A DNA stretch of 64,000 nucleotides, from contig CM119267.1 in assembly GCA_051294375.1 (NCBI GenBank), positions 24,110,111-24,174,110 of the forward strand, in the 5' to 3' direction. The translations under genes and the position numbers were made by a program. The first letter of the stretch is position 1. Each line of letters begins with the position of its first letter. Source of the DNA: Paraspadella gotoi (taxonomy: Eukaryota; Chaetognatha). This document shows, in pieces, positions 38,100 through 50,341 of this stretch. A model generated the notes under the pieces. It was not told the DNA's origin and did no database searches. It saw only the letters and a list, made by a program, of their open reading frames with translations.

Positions 38100-40831
38100 C
38101 TCCGGGCGCCAGGAATTGCGATCCGTTGATCTCAAAATAAGATCCAGCGTCGAATTTCCAGGTGCAGTCGTTCTTTACCTCCTTGGCGCGTTCTGACATT
38201 TCTCTGTCAGCCAAGCGTCCCTTATTCTGTTTTGTGAGTGTGTGTGAGAGAGAGAGAGAGAAATTAATTATATTAAAAAAAGAAAAGAAAAGATAAAATA
38301 TTTATTTTTTACAACGAATTTTTATTATTGTTACAGACATGTTTCGGATATAAACAATAAAAAAAATTCGTTGTAAAAAATCAATCTTTTCTCTTATCTA
38401 AATTCAACTAACGAAACGAAAGGAAAATAACAATTAATAATAATAAAAAGAGATGATTGAAAAGAGCTTTTGATGCCTTGATTTTTCCTTCCTTCTCTCT
38501 TAGCGAAGCCTTAACAAGGAATCTCTCTCTCTCCCCCTCCTTCCCCCCTTTCCCATAACCCTTATCGTCTCCCTCTCTATCTCTCTCTCGCTCCCTTCCC
38601 TCCTCCCCCGCCACCTCCCCTCTTCCAATCCCTCGCCTTGTGCCGTTTATGGTGACGATGATGCCTAAAACGCTTCTTCCCCTGCATTTTCTGCCTCTTC
38701 GCCGGCAGTTGCTGCTGCTGCTGATCTTCTTCCTCCTCTTCCTCCTCTTCTCCTTCTTGCCCCTTTTTATCCTCGTCCTCTTCCCGTTTCAACTCCTTCC
38801 CCCACGCCTCCTCCTCCCTGAGCTGCGTCTCTTCCTCTTCCAAGCCTTCTTGCTCTTCCCTAACTTTCTCCTCTTCCTCCTCGAGTCTGTGCGAAGGCTT
38901 CGCCGATGCGGGCGCCGAAGCCTTGGCCGACGCCGGCGCCGAGCCCTTTGCAGAAGCCGGCGCCGAACCCTTTGAAGAAGCCGGCGGCGACCCCTTGACC
39001 GATCCCGGATGAGAAGCATTGCCCGATCCCGGATGAGAAGCATTGGCAGAATGTGACGCATTGGCCCCCACCGAACCGTTGGTCAGCAGCTTCTCCTCCT
39101 TTACGACGGCCTTCTCCAGCTTACTGACGCGCTTCTGCATCTTTTCAACGATCACAGTGATGTTCTTGACCCGCTGCTGGTCCCGCTCCAGCAGCAGCTT
39201 TCGACGCCGCAACCTCGCTTGCTCTTTGGGCGACTGGGTGTGGGAATAACCGTCCTGAGCGGGAGTCGGGTCCGTGTCTTGGGATTTCTGAGGGAGAGGG
39301 GGTGGTTTGTTCAGGGGTTTGGAAAGATGTTAGAGTGGTGACGGAGGAACTGAAAAATGAACAGTGAACATAAAACAAAAAAATGGGCCAGTAGAACTTT
39401 ATAAAATAATGCTGATAAAAAAATGGACAAAACGGCCCTCATATTTAATTCAAAACTTCTTGCGGCCTATTTCCTAAATATTTCCCAGTCGACTTTAAAG
39501 AAAATTAAATTCAAATTATTTTCACAACTTTCCCTAAATTTTTACGTAAATATACGTGAAACTGATGTAGGTAATGCCTCAAAAGGCCCTTCCGCAGCTT
39601 CTTTCTCGCCTGGATCGACTTCTCCAGCTGCTTGAGCTGCTTCTTCACCGTCTTCAACGATTTCTTAAGAGAACTGCTTTCTTCCTCCTGCCGCGCCTCC
39701 TGCTCCAGAATCTCCTGACGCTGCATGTCCTGCATTTTCTTGAGGAGAATGTGGCCGCCGTTATTGTGATGGCTCTCCGGCGGTGGCGTGGTCATGTTCT
39801 GCTCCCTGACGATGGCCTTCTGGAGCTTCTTGAGGCGACGCTTCATCTGCTTGAGGGTCGCGTTGAACTTCTCAGCCTTCGCCTTTGGATCTTCCGTCGG
39901 CTGCGCGTTTCCTTTAGCTGCCTTCGGATCAACCGCCTTCGCCGGTGGATTCACCGCCTTGCCCTTAGGAGCGTCAGCCTTTGCCTTTGCTTTTGAATCC
40001 GCCTCGTTTACTTTCAGATCCGCTTCATTTTTCTTTGGATCAGCCTCCTTTGCCTTTTTATCCGCCTCCTTTGCCTTTGAATCCGCCTCTTTTGCCTTTA
40101 TATCTGCCTCTTTTGCTTTTAATTCTGCGTCTTTTGCCTGAGAACCTGCTTCTTGCGCCTTTAGATTAAGTTCTTTAGCCTTAGAATCCGACCTTGTTTT
40201 CTGATCGCCCTCCTTTTTCTTGGTATACGGCTGCTTCGCTTTCTGCTCCTTTTCCTTCGCAAGGACTGAGAAATAAGGGATTGGGGCGTTTCAAATACGA
40301 TAATCCAATAATCCACGGGGAGTAAGGGGGAGTGTTAAGCGAATTAAAGACTTGACTACCATTTAATAATGCTTCGCATTTTCAATAGATACGACTGTTC
40401 GTATCCAACGGGTAGTGATATTTCATCACTACAGGTTCGACTTATTTCTCAAGTAATGAAGTAATCAAACGTATCACTTTTTTTGAAACAATTAGATTTT
40501 CCCCGAGTACCCACACTAAGTTTTTTCCCCTTAAGCTAGCAAGGTCATCTCTTGAAACCCTAAATTTACTTTTTTCAATCTTATTATTATAATATTATTA
40601 CTACATTAACCTCCTTTGCAACTGGTTGTTGTCTTCTCTTTGACTTTATAGATAAAAAGCGATGAGTTAGTCATAGTTGTAAGATTTTTGTTACTGCTCA
40701 ACGAAATTTTTCAACAAGACAACCGACCGCTTTCGGTCGTACACCGCAAATGTAGGATTTTTTTTAATAATCATTGACTCACCGTCCTGGAGCAGAAAGG
40801 ACAAAACCAAGATGATCGCGATTCGACGCAT
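38100..40831 (-). CDS. Gene E, 5' exons: signal peptide, KAKEAD repeats, coiled coil, first lectin-like strand
   Basis: Exons in transcript order: 40783-40831 (ATG, MRRIAIILVLSFLLQD, phase 1); 39556-40265 (phase 1 to 0: Lys-rich start, heptads of the KAKEADS type, then LKQMKRRLKKLQKAIVREQ coiled coil); about 38637-39287 (phase 0: second coiled coil KMQKRVSKLEKAVVKEEKLL, ASHPGS and PASAKGSA repeats, Glu-rich run, His/Arg end; donor uncertain); 38100-38226 (DCTWKFDAGSYFEING, ending LAPG). The last exon is 127 nt, the same as in gene F, and ends in phase 1, but at a GC rather than GT donor. No lectin-like exon follows before the retroelement region; the next fitting acceptor is at 20518, where gene F's order continues exactly. 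Joined that way the product would be about 882 residues. The link across 17.6 kb is inference. Confidence 0.66.
39960..40140 (-). repeat. In-frame 21 bp repeats encoding KAKEAD heptads
   Basis: Within the second exon of gene E. About nine units of 21 bp keep the exon open and give seven-residue repeats (KAKEADS, KAKEADK, KAKEADP and relatives). Confidence 0.85.
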
Positions 40832-41197
40832 TGTAGCGCGAAAATTGAATAAACCGCGAATCTAATACTCGGTTTTACTATCGACTTTTCCGAGGGACTG
40901 AATTGTAAATCATTAAGAAAGATTCTCTCCTCCCAAGAATTATTCGTTTTTCTTACTTCAAAACAATATTACGGTGTCTAAATAACATTTTTGAAGTGAT
41001 GATATTTTTTGGGCATAAGTATGACTTTCCTTTAATTAGTTTAAAAACAAGTTTTTACTTTTTAATCCTTTCACTCTTTGTAGCAAATCATGTTACGTTT
41101 AAAAAATCAGGGTGCACAGAATTGTTTGTAAGTTTAATTATCAAAACTATCGTAAACGACAGTACAAAAGTTCAGAGTAATTCGTCGGCGCGTTAAC

Positions 41198-41203
41198 TTT
41201 ATT
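41198..41203 (-). promoter_or_regulatory. Possible polyadenylation signal of gene F
   Basis: AATAAA on the minus strand, about 60 bp beyond the stop codon of gene F at 41261 and ahead of gene E's start region. Position fits; not proven. Confidence 0.4.
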
Positions 41204-41260
41204 AAACTCATGTTGAATGGAATTGAACTAAACGAAATTTAAAGTGAGGTTCCGCATCCT

Positions 41261-44137
41261 TTAAGGAATGTAGTTCTGATTAATGACTTGGTGCTCTTCA
41301 AATCTGTGGAGCTTCGGCAACTTGTTCGCCGGCTCTAACTTTCCGCATCCTTCGGAAACGTTGACATTTGACCCGTACATCAGGTTCACCGGTAGCTGAA
41401 AGTCCGGCGGAGTTGCCTGAAGTTGCGCGTACGGGATTGGACATGGGATGTCCATCCAGTAGGCCAAATGTTTAATTGTCCCGATGAATGGACGGCGCAG
41501 GATCTGATTTGAATCGGATCAGGGCCGATTGGAGAGAAGGGTCAGGGAGGGAGAAGGGGAAAGGAAAAGAAAGGAAAATCAGAAAAAAAGGAAGAAATAA
41601 TAAAGGGGAAAGGAAAAAATAAAAGGGGAGAGAGACAGAGAGAGAGAGAGAGAGAGAAAAAGACAGAGAGAAAGAGAGAGAGAGAGAGAGAAATAAAGAG
41701 AGAGAGAGGGGAGAGAAGTTAAAAAAAACATAATGAGAAAGAGAGAAATGAGAAACGAGAAGAAAAAAAAGAGAGAGAGAGAAAAAGAAAGAAAGAGAGA
41801 GAGAGCGCTAAATAATTAAAACAGAGAGAGATCCAACCTTGACTAATTTTCCAGCGAGGATTATTTCATCGTTCCGCTGCGCTCCAACGTAGTAAATTGG
41901 TTTTCTAACTTTCAGTGGATTCCTTACGACCTGAAAGAAAAGTTGTCAATATATCAAAGATATCATATACATACACCATTCCTTCATACGAACCTGACGA
42001 AAAATGATTTTATTTTCCTACCTTTTGTATAATATTGTAAAGGTCCCGCTTGATTGTTTTTCCTCCGTTGAAGTAGAAAGCGACATTTCCGGGCAAAATT
42101 TTAGGCTTTTTTTTGGCTAAATGAATTAATTTTAAAAATTTAACGACTGAACTTTATTTTTTTCACGATTTTTGAATTTAATGTTGAAAGTTGAAGAGTA
42201 AAAAACAGGCGTCACATTTTAAGTCGGATCTGCATATCGCAGATTCCGACTCTAATTCACTTTGTCGGTCCGTCTGTCCATCCCCCAATCTTGTCGGTCA
42301 TTCACTTAGATCATCTCTGAACCTCAAATTATGATAAATTATGCAAAAAAAATGGTATCCTTCCGTCCGTCCCCCCTTAGCATTATACTCCAATTACTCG
42401 TGATTGAATAGATGGATTAGAATAAAATTTTGTGTGTGGGTAAGAAAGTGTATGATTGAGTTGGATATGAAGTTTCGATGGAATCGTCCGAGTAGAAATA
42501 AGTTTAAATGGAAAAACAAAACAATATATTTCACTATTTGAACGCCAATTACTCGAGAGTGGATGGGGCAATTGACTTGATTTTTTTTATGTGGTTAGGA
42601 AAGTGTGTGAGGAAATCAAGTTTCGATGGAATCATTTTATTGGAATTGAGTTTAAATGGAAAAAAACAAAAAAACCTGTTTCACTAATTGATTATGCTTA
42701 TTTTTCTTTTTATATTAAATGTAAATGCAAGAAGTATTAATTAATCAAATAATTAATCAGTTAATTAATCAATTAATTATTCAAAAATTAATTAATCAGT
42801 CAATTAATCAATCAATATATTATTCAATAAATAAATTTATTTATCTATTAATAAATTATTCAATCAATCAATTTATTTATCAATTAATTAATTATTTAAT
42901 CAATAAATCAATCAATCAATCAATCAAGTCAATCGTTATTGGCATTATTGTCGTCGTCGTCATCATCGTCATCGTTGCTTTTGTCCTGTTCACTGGTCAG
43001 TGACAAAAAGATCTAAAATTAATTAATTAATTAATTAATTTTATTATTAAATTAATTAATTACCGCTAATGATCGTGGGCAGCTCCGACATTGTTTGCTC
43101 AAACTTGTTTTTCAACCGCCTTACCGTCTCGATGCGGAATTTAAATAAACTTAGTTTATTTTTAATTAGTTTGATTACAAGTTATAATAAAACTAAATAT
43201 AATTTTTCCTGACGTCGATCGTCCTCTTTGATTTTGACGCAGAACAATAAATCCGCTGTTTTGTTTCTTGGCAACGAAAACCGAAGGCTGCTATCCAGGT
43301 AGAGTCTGAAACAGTTAAAAAAATCAATTGAAACAAACAAACAATCTATCAAACAAACAAACAAACAAACAAACGGCTCGCTCGCTAAAATATTAATTTT
43401 TTTCTTCGTTTATCCGTAAATCTGTACAATGTACATTGTACATTAGGCCTTAGCAAATTTTTAAAAGTTACAGAATTTAACCCTATAGTACAAATTAATC
43501 CCCTATATGCTACTAATTTTTTTCTATCTTTGTTTTTTGAAAAATCAATCAATAAGTGCTTGAAACTCTTCAAAATTTGCAAAAAAAAAAAAACCGTTTT
43601 TTTTTCATTAAAAAAGATAGATATCTTATAAATATCAGTCGGAATCAAATTTAACCTGCGTCAACTTAAAGAGAAGACAAAATACTTCATTTTACAAAAT
43701 CCAAAAAATCGTTCAAGCTATAGCAACGGGGAAACATGAGTGACGGCCGGGGTGTGAGGCATCTCGCGAGACCTGACGCTCAGACCTGCCGTGACCAGAG
43801 GCGTGTTTCTGGCGACACAATCACAGTTTAACCAGCGTATCCGGAAGGGGACTGAACTCGAATCTCACGGTTGGTGAACGAGTACGTAGCTGTCCAAGCC
43901 AATGGGACGAGCTGAGTTTCACCAAGCCATACGGGAGGCAAATTTAGGATTCGCCATAAATTATGGCATAATGCGTCTATTACTCAGACATACATACTAA
44001 CTCACACGCCCACTCTTTCTCTCACTCGCTCCTTAACCCATTCTTTATCTCTACAAAGTCCCGAAGACCATCGATGACTCAGATACTTTTTTTGAGCCTT
44101 CCCGTTCAAGAGAGATATCCAGCATCCACCTTCGTCC

Positions 44138-44175
<38 letters not shown>

Positions 44176-44178
44176 TCT

Positions 44179-44239
<61 letters not shown>

Positions 44240-47200
44240 GATCTTTCCTTCCCCACCCTCTCTCTGTCCCCCAATCCCCATCTCACTTCTGCCCCATGAC
44301 GTAAATCTGCAAGGGATTGATCTGGACGAGAAATTCCGGGACCTGCCTCTTCTGCGCGCCGCCGCGGTCGTCGTAGACGGCGAACAGTGTCGATCCAACC
44401 TCTGAAGAGGGGCAGGCAGGGTGGTTGAGGAGTTTGAAGGTGGGGGGGGGGGGTGACGAGGTACGATGAAAATGAAGGGGGGATGAAATGAGAGTTAAAT
44501 TTTTTTTTTTTCCATAGTGCCCCCCATTTCGTTTTATATTTAGAATAGTTTAAAGCTTAGGTTAGAAGTTGAGGTTAGTGATATGATTAAGGTCAGTGAT
44601 TAGGTGAAGGATGTGCTTTGACCGAATATCCTCGGCCGTCCTCTCTCGCCATTTCGGACCAGGAGGTCACATTTTACCGGATGAGTTGGTCTCTACCCCG
44701 ATTTCGTCGGGAATGAAGAGTTGGACATGAAGGAAGAATCCGTCGTACACAGATTTTTGAACTAAAAAAAAGAAGATAACTTTTGGAGTCTAATTGCTTA
44801 CTCGAATAAACCCCTCCTTCAAAAAAAAACATTTACTGGCTATCGGCATTTGCATTGATGATGTAGGGCCATGAAAAATTCATAAAACCTATCAGCGAAC
44901 TGACGTACCATCTCAACCTAACGTTCCGGGTTCGATCCCGGCTATACCACGATTCATTTGCAAAGAATTATTTAATTAGCCTAATAGTTTAAACGCGCAA
45001 GTGGAAGGATAAAAGGTCCCCTATTGCCGATCGGTACGATCTCCATATCCGACGGCATCACAATCAATTCGCCACCTTGCTAAATCTTTTAGTTTTGAAT
45101 AGTATTACCTTAACGGTTAACCCAGAAATAAATAAAATAAATCAATAAACGACAATCAGTCAAATCCTAATCTTGCTCATTACGATGGCAACAACAACAA
45201 CAACAAAAACGACGACTCACGTCCAGGCGCCAAATAGCGTGACCCGTCGATCTCAAAAAATCCTGGACCATCGAACTTCCAAGTGCAGTCCGCAGGATCT
45301 GTTGTCATTAAACGACCAGTCTTGAGTAGATCTGAATCCTCTTCCTCCTGCAGCGAAAGAGGATGAGAAACGATGAAAAATGAGGAAGTGGAGCGAAACC
45401 AGATGGACAAATATATTGAGGAGTTTATTCATAAAAAATAGCTTATTAATTAATTAATTATTATTTAATAGTAGCTTCAATCAAAGATTAATGGGCTAAA
45501 TTTTACTTTCGCCGACCGCGGTTTTGGCGGCTTTTGAAAAACTACTTAAAAATATTTATTTTTAGAAAAAAAAATTTAAAAAATATTACTTAATTACTCT
45601 AACCCTAAACCCTCTTAACCCTTACCACCCCTAACCTTAAACTACCCCTAAACCACCCTTAACCCTCACCCTTTCCTAACCCCTCCCTAACCCCGGTCGG
45701 CGAAAGTAAAAGTAACCCGATTAATTTTTAGGTTCGATATTATATCGAATAGATTCAATCATTAACCGAAATCATTTTTGAACGATTAGATTTTGCCCTC
45801 GTTTGCTCCAGATACACCAGACTTGCTCGAGCCCTCTTCCCCCCTCGCACAACCAGTTCCCCTTACTTCAAATAGCTCCTTGTTGTTGTCCTCTTCTTCG
45901 CCGCTCTGCTCCTGTTCCCTCTTCTTTCGCAGGTTCTCCTCCACTCGCTCCGCATCCTCTTGCTTCGGCGGGGGCGTTCCCGTCCACTTTCCCTTCTCTT
46001 TGTTCAATGCGTTTTGCAGCAAATTAAGTTGCTTCTTCACTTTTATCAAAGTCGCGTTGAGGTTGGCGACTTTTTTCGCTTTTTTAGACTCCTCCGTGGT
46101 CACTAGGGTGATGTGAAAATAAGCAAATTTTATCAAATTAAAATTTAGCATGTAAACTATAAAAATAAAATTAATAAATATATTTTTTTATTTTTTAAAA
46201 TTTTATACATCAGTGGGTACCAGTATATATTTATATATAAGTATATAATAGGCTAAGATTTCAAAATACAAATTTTTAAATTTTAAGATCTGATTTAAAT
46301 TATTTGCAAAAAGTTGATATAAGAAAGTATAATTTTTTTTAAATTATTTTGTTAAGTTGGTTAAAAATATAAAAAACTATTTAAAATACTAAATTTAATT
46401 TCTTAGCTAAAAAATATAGTTTTTTTCATTTTAACCTACTTAATAACATAATTTTTGAAAAAAAATTATATTTTTTTGTATTAACTTTTAACGAGGAATC
46501 TGAATCTGTTTTTAGAATTAAAAAAGAACATTTTAAAATTTTGATATTATATAAGAGTAATAATATATACAAAATAAGCTGAAAGGTTACTATATTTATT
46601 AAAAAAAATAAAAAACTATAGATTAATATTCATTAATATAATAATTTTTAAAATATAACTGCTAAATTTGGATTCCAAACTTTCACTTCACCCGAGTGGT
46701 CACTAAAGGGGCGGTTTTCGAGCGGGTTAATCGATTGGTTAATAGGGTTAATCGAAGGGAGAATTAAAGCGGTCTAATCAACATTAATTATGATTAGTGT
46801 TAATATTACTTTTATGGTGTGGCAGATCAAAATCCGAAACGATCTTGTTAGATTTTTAAAACGGAACTTGAAGTCTCTCTCTCTCTCTCTCTCTGATTCA
46901 TGACCATTGTCTCTCTTTAAACATAGCATTATTGTTAAAGTTGTTAAAGATGCATGGCGTTAGAACGTTTTTGATAAGTAGTATCTGTGTCTCTTTCTCC
47001 CTCCTCGATTTACGAGAGATTCGCGAAACGAGTTTTAGTATTCAAATGATTTCTCACTAAAATTGTTCGCCCGGAGAAACTTCGTTCTTACGAGTCTCCA
47101 AGGAATTGTTCTAATAAGTTAATTAACTATTTACATATTCGATATCCACTTTTCCTTTGCCTCGTTTGACTCACGATAAAACATTTCGTTACCCGCGAAT

Positions 47201-47411
47201 CAACGACTTTCGTCTCCGCAAGCGTCAACTCTCAAATAACTTTACAATTATTGTTAGTTCTCATTTTTTATATTAAACTCATTCACTTTTTAAGGGAAGC
47301 TCAATTAAATCCTACTTCTAGAACTCTGTCGAGGAACTAAATCACAAACCGAAACTTACCCATCTGCAGCGCGAAGGCCAAACCCAAGATGATCGCGATT
47401 CGACGCATCAT
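41261..47411 (-). CDS. Gene F: complete nine-exon secreted paralogue with lectin-like domain, no membrane anchor
   Basis: Exons in transcript order: 47360-47411 (MMRRIAIILGLAFALQMG; the second Met at 47408 matches gene E); 45867-46102 (ATLIKVKKQLNLLQNALNKE coiled coil); 45221-45347 (DCTWKFDGPGFFEIDG); 44678-44761 (SVYDGFFLHVQLFIPDE); 44287-44401 (STLFAVYDDRGG, PEFLVQINPLQIYVMG); 43214-43305 (SLPRNKTADLLFCVKIK); 42022-42116 (ILPGNVAFYFNGGK); 41838-41930 (KPIYYVGAQRNDEIIL); 41261-41503 (GTIKHLAYWMDIPCP, DFQLPVNLMYG, EGCGK, then a short unique end and a stop). All phases agree, giving 378 residues. Where gene E continues into a membrane exon, this gene stops, and no helix exon lies between it and gene E at 40831. 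It should therefore be secreted. Fold assignment is by motif; function unknown. Its first intron carries a hAT-like insertion at the acceptor. Confidence 0.8.
42215..43110 (+). repeat. Dispersed repeat A, longest copy, in gene F intron
   Basis: Lies between gene F exons 42022-42116 and 43214-43305. An inner 130 bp block is present twice (42400-42510 and 42545-42680). The 3' part holds GATTGTT-type AT repeats and a GTC-rich stretch (42927-43000) that reads as a hydrophobic helix on the plus strand. Confidence 0.75.
43795..43910 (-). repeat. tRNA-derived SINE-like fragment
   Basis: The minus strand contains GATTCGAGTTCAGTCC, close to a pol III B box, after a GTACTCGTTCACCAACC stretch. Related to part of the insert at 6250-6370. 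Confidence 0.4.
44137..44240. repeat. (CT)n microsatellite
   Basis: CT tract lying in a gene F intron, about 50 bp left of exon 44287-44401. Confidence 0.95.
44890..44965 (+). repeat. tRNA-like SINE head
   Basis: CCGGGTTCGATCCCGGC at about 44937 is a perfect B-box and T-arm-like hairpin. An A-box-like stretch lies upstream. Inside a gene F intron. Confidence 0.45.
45488..45725. mobile_element. MITE with 30 bp terminal inverted repeats (copy 1)
   Basis: Ends in TTTTACTTTCGCCGACCG and its reverse complement, extended outward by an imperfect ATTAAT-GGG-TA. The interior is rich in AACCCT/ACCCCTAA. Located in a gene F intron. Other copies at 53405-53572 and 56331-56548. Confidence 0.8.
46104..46695. 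mobile_element. hAT-like non-autonomous transposon inserted at a splice site
   Basis: 592 bp with ends TAGGGTGATGTGAAA and, reversed, TCGGGTGAAGTGAAA. It is flanked by a perfect 8 bp target duplication GTGGTCAC at 46096-46103 and 46696-46703. An 8 bp duplication with TAGGG-type ends is the hallmark of the hAT superfamily. No transposase frame, AT-rich. It interrupts the 3' splice site region of the gene F stalk exon. Confidence 0.85.
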
Positions 47412-48266
47412 TTCTTGTGCGAATCGCTAAACCAAGAATCTAACTATTCATTTTACGTATCGTATTTTTCTCTTTTTAGGATTTTAGGAAATCGATAAAA
47501 GTCGTTCTCTATTTAGCGATGTATTCGATTTAATATAAGGTTTTATTTTCTCCGAAATTATTACAAATGGCGATCAATTTACTGAGATAATTTATGAAAA
47601 GTCGGCTTACGCATAGGGTGGAAAAAGTCACCGATGAGTCTTATTTTCACATTAGGGTTCAGACAAGCTTCCTTTACTTGTGCGAGTCAAGGCAGCGAAT
47701 TAGTCTAAATAACAAATCTTTGAATATTAAAAATTAAACAGCTTTTTTGCTTTTTAAAACAACCTGATCTGAGCGCAATCCGCCAATTCAGGTAAATGAC
47801 ACGTCACATTCCGCCTACGAGCAATGCCACCAATAGGAACGCGAGTCAACTTGATATCTAGAACGCTCGCTTGTACGCCACCGAAACTGCGCTATCTAGA
47901 CATAGTTCGGATAACAAAGATGACGAAGTATTTTTACATTGCCAAATTATCTGGTGGCTAATAATCTACCAACCGCTCTCAGCGTTCATTGGTGCAGGAA
48001 ATCATTCGCCTCCCAACTCAAAAGGTCCGAGGTTCTAGCCCGGTGGCCGCATAACAGTTAAAAGGGACAGGACGCTTATCCTGCCTGTAACACGGTGTTA
48101 CAGGCGAAACTCCGAAACTCAGGGACTGCTTATATTGAACGGTTCTATCATTACCTCATAACAATTATTCTGTCTCTACATATCACTTGTAACTCAAGTT
48201 AAAATTTAAAAAAAAAATATTGTACAAGATCGTGTTATAATTATCGGAGGCGGATGTATAATCATC
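47412..48266. other. Spacer between genes G and F, with a SINE-like fragment
   Basis: Should include the promoter of gene F; no motif I can support. A tRNA-like stretch at 47970-48045 contains GAGGTTCTAGCCCGG, a B-box-like sequence. The rest is unremarkable. Confidence 0.35.
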
Positions 48267-48401
48267 ATTAATCGTTGTAAACTATAATTATAATAATATG
48301 TAATCGAATCAAAGTAACGAAATCGAAGAGAAAAAAAAATTCTTGACGAAGAAAAGTTGAACTTGGATTAATTTGTTCGTCGAGTCCTCGAATCTGAAAA
48401 A

Positions 48402-48403
<2 letters not shown>

Positions 48404-48446
<43 letters not shown>

Positions 48447-48850
48447 GAGGAAGTGATGGAATGAAACCCATTCTCAAATAATTATTGCTTAGAATTCCTT
48501 GAATTTTTCTCGATCGCACATTTTCGTCGCGTTTTAAAGCTTGTACTCCGTGAAAAGAACTCGAATAAAATGACTTAAATAACGGGTAATATTTTTTCCC
48601 ACCATTTAATCGATAAATTCCAAGCTCCCACTAATAAGAGGACCTTGTCGCCTTCTCGGAGGTCACATGTCTGCCGATTCGTCGCCGCTCGCGAAGGACG
48701 ACTCTGACAGAGAAATCAATTGATAAGACACGAAAGTCGATATCTCTGTTGATCGAGAGGAAAATGACTTATCCGTTCGCCCTCTAATGGCATTCAAACC
48801 CGGTTGGTAAAAAGAGAGAGTGCTCGTTTCTACTGCGTCACGGCACTCGC
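48404..48850. repeat. (GAT)n and SINE-like sequence downstream of gene G
   Basis: Pure GAT repeats at 48404-48446. At 48775-48850 the minus strand has AACCGGGTTTGAATGCCA, B-box-like, after a GTGACGCAGTAGAAACGAGC stretch. The minus frame 48663-48872 overlaps it and is probably not a gene. Confidence 0.45.
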
Positions 48851-48966
48851 TTAAAGTTAAACATCTAACCATATCTCGCTCTCGATGTCACCCCTAATCG
48901 CAAACTCGACCTCATCCCTAACCTCATCATATTCGCCTCTAACCCTCACCCCCTAACCTTCACTCC

Positions 48967-50280
48967 CTAACCTTCCATAGAATCCTTATCGTGTCTGAAC
49001 CCGTTCTCTTCGTCGCAACCCAAATTTCTCTTTTGTTCTCCGCCGTTGTTTCCGTTTCTGTTTTTCTTTTTGTTTTTGTTGCTTTTGTTCCAGTTTGTAT
49101 CATTCCTCTTCCTCCTCCTCGTCCCCATGTTTTCGTTCTCTCCTTCGTCATCTTCGTCTTCTTCTTCATCTTCATCCTTTTGCCCGATGGTGTTTATCCT
49201 TTAAATTGTTCAATTTTGATTATGAATATTATTTTTATTAATAAAATATAGACTATACAGAGAAAAGACTATATAGAATATACAAATATCTTCCCTTAGA
49301 TGTTTAATGACATTGTTAGGATCTCTTATTTATCAATATCATTCGACAAGCTGTAGCGGTATAGAGTTAAATTCCTGCCTCTCTCTAGACATTTAACAAT
49401 ATTTAAAAAAATGATGTGCTCAACAATATGGAGACGAAATATATATATATATATCAATCTCCCCTAAATATTTAAAATCGGCAACATTTTCTTCTCCAGC
49501 TACCTTATCGCTAATCGGATTTTAGTTACAAACCTTTCCACGTATTAAACATTCAACTAAACAAACACATAAAACTCCAAACTTCTTGTTCTCACCGATA
49601 AACTCCAATAATAAAGATGGCGACGACGGCGACGCCGAGAATCACGAATCCAAGGATGCAGCCAACGCCGCAGCCATCGCCGCTGGCGCCGGAGCCTTCC
49701 CCGCCCGAGGCTTCGCTGGAGTTGCCGATCCGCTCGGGCAGGTTGGAGACCTGTTCCGGGAAGGCGCTGCTCGGATTTCCCTTTTTCGATTTAGCCTTTG
49801 GGCCTCCTTTGCCGCTCGCAGCTCCACTGCCTTTTTTAGAGGCTTTTCCTCCAGCGGGCGAATTCCCAGGAGATCCTCCTCCTCCTCCTCCTCCTCCTGA
49901 TCCTCCTCCTGCGGCAGAACTAGGCGCAGATGCCGGCGCCGACGCGGCGGGAGAGGATCCGCCGGCTGAGGCTGCAGACGCAGCCTCTCGCATATCTGAA
50001 AAAAGGAGGATGGAAGGAGATAGAGAAAAAGTACGAAATATCGGGTTTTGTTACTTACCCTGACCCTCCTCATCCTCTCCAGCTTCTTCTTCATACTCAT
50101 CGGCATTTTTCCAGCCGCCATGCCGCTGCTTTCGACGATGCCGCAGCTGTGACGGCTTCAATTCGTTTATGGACGAATTCTGCAGCAAATCTGTCAACTC
50201 CTGCAGCTGCCGCACGAGACCGTCGAGCCGGTGCCAGACGGCGAGCTCTCGACGAGATTGGTGACGGGCGTGGGTCGCTG

Positions 50281-50341
<61 letters not shown>

